From: Vibrio sp. BS-M-Sm-2
GTDB taxonomy: Bacteria; Pseudomonadota; Gammaproteobacteria; Enterobacterales; Vibrionaceae
Direction of reading: 5' to 3'
NCBI RefSeq assembly: GCF_041504345.1
Contig: NZ_CP167894.1
Location: 620,001-684,000, forward strand
Length of the DNA: 64,000 nt
Part shown: positions 58,685-64,000 of the stretch, one piece after another
How positions within the stretch are numbered: the first letter of the stretch is position 1
How the letters are laid out: the number at the start of each line of letters is the position of its first letter
The notes under the pieces: generated by a model
What the model was told of the DNA's origin: nothing
The model's input: the letters and a program-made list of their open reading frames with translations, nothing else
The model's database searches: none
Translations under genes and position numbers: made by a program

Positions 58685-60277
58685 TTAGCTTTTGCACGTC
58701 GCCATTTTACAGCGAGAGAAGTAAGCCAATGCAAAACATACAGCGACAAACGTTAGAGACGCTGCGCCAAATGCGATGCTAATTGAAGATGTCATACCTA
58801 GGGTAATGAAACCAATGCACGATACGAACGCCACAGACAGCGCGTATGGAAGCTGAGTCGATACGTGGTCAATATGGTTACAACGAGCACCAGTAGAAGA
58901 CAGAATCGTTGTGTCTGAAATTGGAGAGCAGTGGTCACCAAATACAGAGCCCGCAAGAACCGCACTTAGCATCGGCAAAATTAGCGCGATGTCAGATGCT
59001 GCAGCCATGTCACCCGCAATAGGTAGCATGATACCGAACGTACCCCAAGATGTACCTGTCGAGAAAGCCATCAAACCAGCAAGAAGGAACAAGATAACTG
59101 GTAGCCAGTGGTAATCAATATTGCCCGTTGCTAAAGATGATAGGTACGAACCTGTTTTCATGTCGCCGATAACAGAGCCGATAGTCCAAGCGAACACAAG
59201 AATTAGGATAGCGCCAAACATAGAGCTTGCACCGATCCACATTGTTCTTGCGATGTCTGCCATAGACAGCTTTTGCTTAAATACAGTCGCTAACGCCACA
59301 AGTAGACCGATGATGCCACCGTAAACAAGAGACTTACCTACATCCGTGTTTTCAAACGCACCTAAAAGGTTAAATGCTTGACCGTCAGCAGTAAGCGCTT
59401 GCCCACCTGTGTAAAGCATCGCGGCAACGGTCGCTACGATTAGCGATACGATTGGCATAACCAGATCAGAAACAGAACCATTCTCGCTCTCTTCGATATC
59501 TAGTTCTTCATTTAGATCATGCGCTTGCTTTTGATCGTTGTCGCCTTCAAAGCCACGGCCTTGAGATGCTTCGATCTCATGCTCACGCATTTTACCAACG
59601 TCTAGGCCGAACCATGCAACGGCAAACACCATTAACAGAGCGAATACAGCGTAAAAGTTCATTGGGATAAGACGAACGTAAGCACCCAGTGCAGAATACT
59701 CTGTCACACCGTGTGTCACTAAGATGCCACCAATGATAGTGATGATGTAAGCACCCCAGCTAGAAGCAGGCATGATCACACACATAGGAGCAGCCGTTGA
59801 ATCTAGGATATAAGCAAGCTTAGCGCGAGATACGTAAAAACGGTCTGTTACAGGACGAGAGATGGCACCAACTGCTAGGCTGTTAAAGTAGTCATCAACA
59901 AAAATGAATACACCTAAGAAAGCAGCAAGTAGTTTTGAACCACGTTTGCTCTTAACGCGAGACTGTGCCCATTCAGCAAATGCGCGAGTACCGCCAGACA
60001 GTGTTAATAGTGCAGTTGTCATTCCAAGAATAATTAGGAATGCAATGATGCTCATATTCCAAGTGTTGATGCCACCATCTTCGATGAAAACACCCGATGC
60101 TTTAGTAAACACGTAGCTAGCTGCGTTACCTACTGAGTAATCAGCAAGTAGAATCGCACCCATAACAATACCGACACCCAAAGAAACCAATACACGTCGG
60201 GTAACAATAGCAAGAGTCAATGCAACCAAAGGAGGAAGCAGTGATAAAGGCGATGTTGCAAAATCTATTAAATTCAT
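58685..60277 (-). CDS. NhaC-family transporter under lysine riboswitch control (LysW-type)
   Basis: A 530-aa integral membrane protein of the NhaC Na+/H+ antiporter superfamily with about 12 hydrophobic segments. Seen: FLGVFIFVDDYFNSLAVGAI with paired Asp residues, MPASSWGAYI, FSTGTSWGTFGIMLPIAGD and GSVFGDHCSPISDTT. An acidic cytoplasmic loop near residues 235-265 is rich in Glu/Asp. The start MNLIDFATSPL at 60277 is preferred to a Met three codons upstream. A lysine riboswitch in its leader shows that expression responds to lysine, so the substrate is probably lysine, as predicted earlier for riboswitch-linked NhaC relatives (LysW). Confidence 0.88.
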   Translation of the reverse strand: MNLIDFATSPLSLLPPLVALTLAIVTRRVLVSLGVGIVMGAILLADYSVGNAASYVFTKASGVFIEDGGINTWNMSIIAFLIILGMTTALLTLSGGTRAFAEWAQSRVKSKRGSKLLAAFLGVFIFVDDYFNSLAVGAISRPVTDRFYVSRAKLAYILDSTAAPMCVIMPASSWGAYIITIIGGILVTHGVTEYSALGAYVRLIPMNFYAVFALLMVFAVAWFGLDVGKMREHEIEASQGRGFEGDNDQKQAHDLNEELDIEESENGSVSDLVMPIVSLIVATVAAMLYTGGQALTADGQAFNLLGAFENTDVGKSLVYGGIIGLLVALATVFKQKLSMADIARTMWIGASSMFGAILILVFAWTIGSVIGDMKTGSYLSSLATGNIDYHWLPVILFLLAGLMAFSTGTSWGTFGIMLPIAGDMAAASDIALILPMLSAVLAGSVFGDHCSPISDTTILSSTGARCNHIDHVSTQLPYALSVAFVSCIGFITLGMTSSISIAFGAASLTFVAVCFALAYFSRCKMATCKS

Positions 60278-60363
60278 GATCTTCAAAAACCAGTTTTTTA
60301 TTTGGCTAGAGATCTACTGCAGACAAACTTGATACGGCTGACCAAGTTCATGTTGAACTAAGC

Positions 60364-60387
60364 GAAAGGGAAGTGAACACTTCACCC
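60364..60387 (-). terminator. Expression-platform hairpin of the lysine riboswitch
   Basis: On the minus strand GGGTGAAGTG-TT-CACTTCCC (60368-60387) followed by TTTCGCTT, directly after the riboswitch core. It is a plausible terminator of the off state; the U-tract is short. Confidence 0.5.
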
Positions 60388-60391
60388 AACC

Positions 60392-60570
60392 CTACAGTAG
60401 CGCTCCATAGTTTAAAATTAAGACTATGGCAGTGTTGTACCTATTGAGCACAACCCCAGCAAATTGCTTAGATATACAATTTACTTCGGCAATTACACCT
60501 TTCATTCCCGCTCATTGGCATCACCCCAACGGAAGTTACTTTTTATAATTGCACCTCTACGTGCGATAAC
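60392..60570 (-). ncRNA. Lysine riboswitch (L box)
   Basis: The leader shows the ordered conserved blocks of the lysine riboswitch: GTAGAGGTGC at the 5' side of P1, GAAAGGTGTAATTGCCGAAG, GCTGGGGTTGTGC, ACTGCCATAG and the closing CTATGGAGCGCTACTGT. The ends GTAG and CTAC pair to close P1. It lies 115 bp upstream of the NhaC-family start codon. The aptamer binds lysine and usually turns expression off. Confidence 0.9.
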
Positions 60571-60931
60571 ATTATTAACCGTGTAAACCAGAGTTTAACA
60601 ACAGATTAACCAAAGCCTCGCATCAGGTAGCCGCAATTGTACTCATGAAGAGCAACAATGCAACATATCATTCCGAGAAAAATAGCTTTTTGTTAATGAA
60701 GCAATCAATAACAGAATAGTCAACTCTGGTGAACTACTCCACCAGTCACATATCATTTTTTAAGATAATCTTAATAATTATTATAAATTCGATAGGAATA
60801 CAACGTTGAGTTTTCAACTATTCATCTCACTTTTATATTTTAATATGTAATAGAAGAAATACTATTTGTTTTATTCTTGGGCTCTGTTTATTATTAGGAG
60901 GATTATTTAGTTTACCTTGATGGAAAATATC
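60571..60931. other. Intergenic region between riboswitch and hns
   Basis: An AT-rich 361-bp stretch that must hold divergent promoters for the lysine-riboswitch transcript and hns. AGGAGG occurs at 60896-60901, too far (about 31 bp) from the hns ATG to be its ribosome site unless translation starts upstream. No gene is seen. Confidence 0.4.
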
Positions 60932-61342
60932 ATGTCTGAATTAACAAAAACTCTATTAAATATCCGTAGCCTTCGTGCGTTCTCACGTGAATTAACTCTT
61001 GAGCAACTTGAAGAAGCGCTAGACAAGCTAACTATTGTTGTACAAGAGCGTCAAGAGTCAGAAGCTGAAGAGCGTGCGGCTAAAGCAGAACAAGAAGCTA
61101 AACTTTCTGCTATTGCTGAACAAATTGCAAAAGACGGAATTGATGTTGCCGATCTTATTGCTGCACTTTCTGGTGAAGCAAAATCTAAAACAACAAAAGC
61201 TAAACGTGCTCCTCGCCCAGCGAAATACAAATATGTAGATGCGAACGGCGACGAGAAAACTTGGACAGGTCAAGGCCGTACGCCTTCAGCTATCCAAGAA
61301 CAGCTAGATGCTGGTAAATCTCTAGAAGAGTTTGCTATCTAA
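60932..61342 (+). CDS. hns: Nucleoid protein H-NS
   Basis: Histone-like silencer of AT-rich and foreign DNA. From ATG 60932 it is 136 aa (MSELTKTLLNIRSLRAFSRE), the Vibrio H-NS length; in-frame TTG and ATG codons at 60917 and 60920 are less likely. The N-terminal oligomerisation helices and coiled coil (to about 80) and the C-terminal DNA-binding domain with TWTGQGRTPSAI (the AT-hook-like loop) are present. H-NS may silence the AT-rich element in this window. Confidence 0.95.
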   Translation: MSELTKTLLNIRSLRAFSRELTLEQLEEALDKLTIVVQERQESEAEERAAKAEQEAKLSAIAEQIAKDGIDVADLIAALSGEAKSKTTKAKRAPRPAKYKYVDANGDEKTWTGQGRTPSAIQEQLDAGKSLEEFAI

Positions 61343-61444
61343 GCATTTAGTTTACTTAGTGAGTAATCAATTACACACTAAGCAATAGAATTAATATTTA
61401 AGTCAACCAAAGTATTATTTACGACTTCAATATATTCAGAAACA

Positions 61445-61472
61445 AAAAAGGCTCCTTTCGGAGCCTTTTTTA
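61445..61472 (+). terminator. Terminator of hns
   Basis: Perfect 11-bp arms AAAAAGGCTCC/GGAGCCTTTTT (61445-61455, 61460-61470) with T-run. Confidence 0.88.
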
Positions 61473-61535
61473 TATTTATACTATCAGTATTAAAATGAGC
61501 TGATACTGATAGTACTACTGATTAAAGAAAGTAGC

Positions 61536-62840
61536 TTATCTTTCCCAGTACGCTTCTTCTAGGCTATCTTCTCTTTCAGGAAGGCCGCGAGATAAACGTG
61601 GAGAGTGTTGAACTAACACTTCATAGCTCGCACGGTTTGAATATTTACAAACTTGTGAGAAAGAAGAGTACGTCAAGAATGAATGTTGGTGCTTACTTGA
61701 GTTTGGTACGTTTTCTTTGTGGTACTTATTAGCAGCCATATCATGTAATAAAGCTGATAACGCAGCATCACCTGCACCGTTAGTGTTTTTGATCTTTTCT
61801 GGCCCCCCCATGTATGGCGCAATGTGCGAATACACTTTAGTTGGGTTTTCACATAAATCTTTATGCGCAGGACGACTAAATTCAAAACGGTTGAATTCCG
61901 CAATTGAACCTGGAAGTAAAGGCAGTGACGTTTCGCGCTTAGCTGCATCTTCCGTATAGCCAGCCATAAATAGACCAACAGGTCCCGCAGTGCATAGAAC
62001 AAGGTCTACCCACTCTAACGCTTTATCTGATGCAGCCAGTGGATCGCTTTCACCCGTTAATGCTTCAGCTTCGTCTTCATTCATTGCAACAACCGTTACG
62101 TGTTGCTCAAGGAAATCTTTCCAGAATTCTGGATCATCTTGAATAACGAACTTAGTACCCAATGTAAGAACTACTGGCACATCGTATTTCTTCGCGTACT
62201 CGATCGCTTTCATTGTTGCTTCAGGCATAGGGTCACCTGGTTTACAACGAACTAAATAAGCCGTTAAAACTAAAGCAGAAGCACTTTTGAAGATTTTTTC
62301 AGGAATGCTTTCTGGTTTTAATTGGTTCATTTGTCCTTCGCTAATTGCGAAAGTACGTTCACCGTCTTCTGTAATTAATGCAAAACAGCGACCGATTGCA
62401 CCATCTACCCCTTGTAAATGGTTCAGATCCATTCTGCTTGATGTATTACATAAATAGCGGTAACCGTAGCTACCAATCTTAATATCTTGGCTCATGACAC
62501 CCAGTAGAGTAGAACGGTCATCCGCTAGCACTGAATAGTTGTGTAATGTGTTACCAATTGTGCCACCAGCGTATTCATTGGTAATCAGGCACTGTTCTTT
62601 TAATTCTTGATATAAAGATTCAGCGGCTGCGTCACCAATAACCAGTGAATGTCCCTTGCTCAAACCATACTTCTCAATAAGTTCAGAACTCACCTTTGCT
62701 TCAATATCCACCAATGTTTGGTCAATACCGATAATATGAGTGCGTGACATTCTTTTACTGCTTTGAGCTTGGCTCACTAGAGGATCACGAGCGTGAACCG
62801 GAAAGTAGTGCTTTGATTTACGTTGTCCAGGGAATTTCAT
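61536..62840 (-). CDS. gsk: Inosine-guanosine kinase Gsk
   Basis: PfkB-family kinase that phosphorylates inosine and guanosine in purine salvage. It is 434 aa, the expected length. It shows AGGTIGNTLHNYSVLA (sugar-binding side), VVAMNEDEAEALTGE and the ATP/anion-hole motif NTNGAGDAALSALLHD with catalytic Asp. Both ends match E. coli Gsk layout (N-terminal MKFPGQRKSKHYFP). Monocistronic. Confidence 0.95.
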   Translation of the reverse strand: MKFPGQRKSKHYFPVHARDPLVSQAQSSKRMSRTHIIGIDQTLVDIEAKVSSELIEKYGLSKGHSLVIGDAAAESLYQELKEQCLITNEYAGGTIGNTLHNYSVLADDRSTLLGVMSQDIKIGSYGYRYLCNTSSRMDLNHLQGVDGAIGRCFALITEDGERTFAISEGQMNQLKPESIPEKIFKSASALVLTAYLVRCKPGDPMPEATMKAIEYAKKYDVPVVLTLGTKFVIQDDPEFWKDFLEQHVTVVAMNEDEAEALTGESDPLAASDKALEWVDLVLCTAGPVGLFMAGYTEDAAKRETSLPLLPGSIAEFNRFEFSRPAHKDLCENPTKVYSHIAPYMGGPEKIKNTNGAGDAALSALLHDMAANKYHKENVPNSSKHQHSFLTYSSFSQVCKYSNRASYEVLVQHSPRLSRGLPEREDSLEEAYWER

Positions 62841-62942
62841 AGGGCTAGTCTAAGTCAAGGGGAAATAGGTGGCGGATTCTACCGCGCTATATTTAACGCG
62901 GCAATCTTTCAAACTATAGCAAACGTTTGCTGAAGGTTTTTT

Positions 62943-63212
62943 TTATTCGCCTTCCATAAAGCTTAAATCAGGCAGCATGCCCAAATGCTCTGCGTAACGT
63001 TTCTGATTAAACTCCGCGCCGTTTTTCATAACGTCAAATACTTCAATTGCCAATGCACATGCCATAGCCGCAATTGCCTCTTCACGAGGAGTACCAGTCA
63101 TCATTAAACGCATCAACGTCTCTTTCACTTTCACTGGCTCGCCATCTTCAAGCTGGTTCTCGATAATCTCAATCAGCTCTTCTTCTTGCATAAATTCATT
63201 TTGTTCAGACAT
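62943..63212 (-). CDS. Conserved small protein, function unknown
   Basis: An 89-aa acidic, helical protein (MSEQNEFMQEEELIEIIENQ) whose central part reads VKETLMRLMMTGTPREEAIA. It resembles a short conserved Vibrio protein encoded next to mnmA, but I cannot name the family. It is divergent from mnmA. Confidence 0.65.
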   Translation of the reverse strand: MSEQNEFMQEEELIEIIENQLEDGEPVKVKETLMRLMMTGTPREEAIAAMACALAIEVFDVMKNGAEFNQKRYAEHLGMLPDLSFMEGE

Positions 63213-63416
63213 TTTTTTATCTCAGGTCTTGGATTTCGAGCGACTATGCCACATATACTTCTGACATCCTAGCGACTCACCTCGCTCTCATGCGATTCTC
63301 TAACAAAGTCAGCGCACTATTTGTGCAAATGAAACTGTGATTCCGGTCTCGGATCTGTCACGGCGTTTCTCTTTCTGTTAGAATCTGCGACCAAGTAATA
63401 GTAACGGTGTTTAGAC

Positions 63417-64000
63417 ATGTCAGATATCAGCTCTGGAAACAGCGAAAAGAAAGTAATTGTCGGTATGTCCGGCGGTGTAGATTCGTCAGTATCGGCGTAT
63501 CTTCTTCAGCAACAAGGCTATCAGGTAGAAGGCCTTTTCATGAAAAACTGGGAAGAAGACGATAACGAAGAATACTGCACGGCAGCTGAAGACCTTGCTG
63601 ATGCTCAAGCGGTATGTGACAAACTAGGTATCCACCTTCACACTATCAACTTTGCAGCAGAGTACTGGGATAATGTATTCGAATACTTCCTTGAAGAGTA
63701 CAAAGCAGGCCGTACGCCTAACCCAGATATCCTTTGTAACAAAGAAATCAAATTCAAAGCATTCTTAGAGTTTGCGGATGAAGTGCTAGACGCAGACTAC
63801 ATTGCGATGGGTCACTACGTTCGTCGTACTTTCCCAACTCAAGAAGAGCTAGACGCTGGCGTAAAACCAGAAATGCTACGCGGTCTAGACAGCAACAAAG
63901 ACCAAAGCTATTTCCTATACACGCTAAGCTCAGATCAAGTGGCACGCAGCCTATTCCCTGTCGGTGAATTAGAGAGAGCCAGAAGTGCGACGTATTGCTG
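63417..64000 (+). CDS. mnmA: tRNA-specific 2-thiouridylase MnmA (3' end outside window), frame break near edge
   Basis: Installs the 2-thio group on U34 of tRNA Lys, Glu and Gln. Visible: PP-loop [15 protein letters not shown] (residues 16-30), [18 protein letters not shown], the catalytic Cys region [20 protein letters not shown] and [18 protein letters not shown]. After FPVGELE the frame reads RARSATYC instead of the family's KPEVRRIA; an extra base in the AGAG at 63975-63978 explains this. Because MnmA is important for growth, a sequence error is plausible. Confidence 0.9.
   Translation, partial: MSDISSGNSEKKVIVGMSGGVDSSVSAYLLQQQGYQVEGLFMKNWEEDDNEEYCTAAEDLADAQAVCDKLGIHLHTINFAAEYWDNVFEYFLEEYKAGRTPNPDILCNKEIKFKAFLEFADEVLDADYIAMGHYVRRTFPTQEELDAGVKPEMLRGLDSNKDQSYFLYTLSSDQVARSLFPVGELERARSATYC

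Overview
The window looks like a Vibrio chromosome (Gammaproteobacteria). Evidence includes a torECA operon with pentahaem TorC, hns, gsk, tdk, cysS, ppiB, lpxH, ychJ, an EAL-HDOD protein, a his operon with a histidine-rich leader peptide, and a lysine riboswitch upstream of an NhaC-family transporter, as seen in vibrios. The species is not determined; proteins resemble those of marine Vibrio of the Splendidus type, but this was not searched.

Layout. (a) 1-14.5 kb is core genome: anaerobic TMAO respiration (torA partial, torC, torE), an iron exporter permease (fetB), a formate channel (focA, with a perfect FNR-type palindrome upstream), a lipoprotein, a broken NAD-binding epimerase-like gene, a YdcF protein, tdk, cysS, ppiB, lpxH, an EAL-HDOD protein and ychJ. 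(b) 14.5-15.95 kb holds hisIE and hisF, the distal end of the his operon. (c) 15.93-52.45 kb is a 36.5-kb integrated element bounded by a perfect 19-bp direct repeat and inserted exactly in the hisA/hisF gene overlap. (d) 52.4-58.6 kb holds the proximal his operon (hisA, H, B, C, D, G, leader hisL, attenuator). (e) 58.6-64 kb is core again: riboswitch-controlled NhaC-family transporter, hns, gsk, a small conserved gene and the start of mnmA.

The element carries a tyrosine recombinase beside its right end, with phased TTCAACA repeats between it and the attachment site; a relaxase and MobC-like protein with an oriT-like cluster of inverted repeats; an orphan AbiEi-type antitoxin; an array of seven 32-bp-phased palindromic repeats (iterons); tandem paralogous SF2 helicase-like proteins; and a putative origin-binding helicase. 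It has no visible conjugation pore genes, so it is most likely an integrative mobilizable element. Its main cargo is a BREX-type phage-defence operon on the minus strand: WYL regulator (BrxR-like), BrxA-like, BrxB, BrxC, PglX, a GmrSD-like DUF262/DUF1524 nuclease, PglZ, then a DUF4145-RecD-like helicase and a TPR protein. BrxL, the usual last gene of type 1 BREX, is not seen.

Integration leaves hisA intact. It separates hisF-hisIE from the his promoter and replaces the hisF start codon with an element-encoded start and N-terminal extension. Several genes are split by single-base indels (7.43 kb, 27.2 kb, 27.55 kb, 34.1 kb, 63.98 kb), mostly in short homopolymers. Their number, including one in mnmA, suggests sequence error for at least some, although both breaks in the TPR gene lie on A-runs that could also support -1 slippage.
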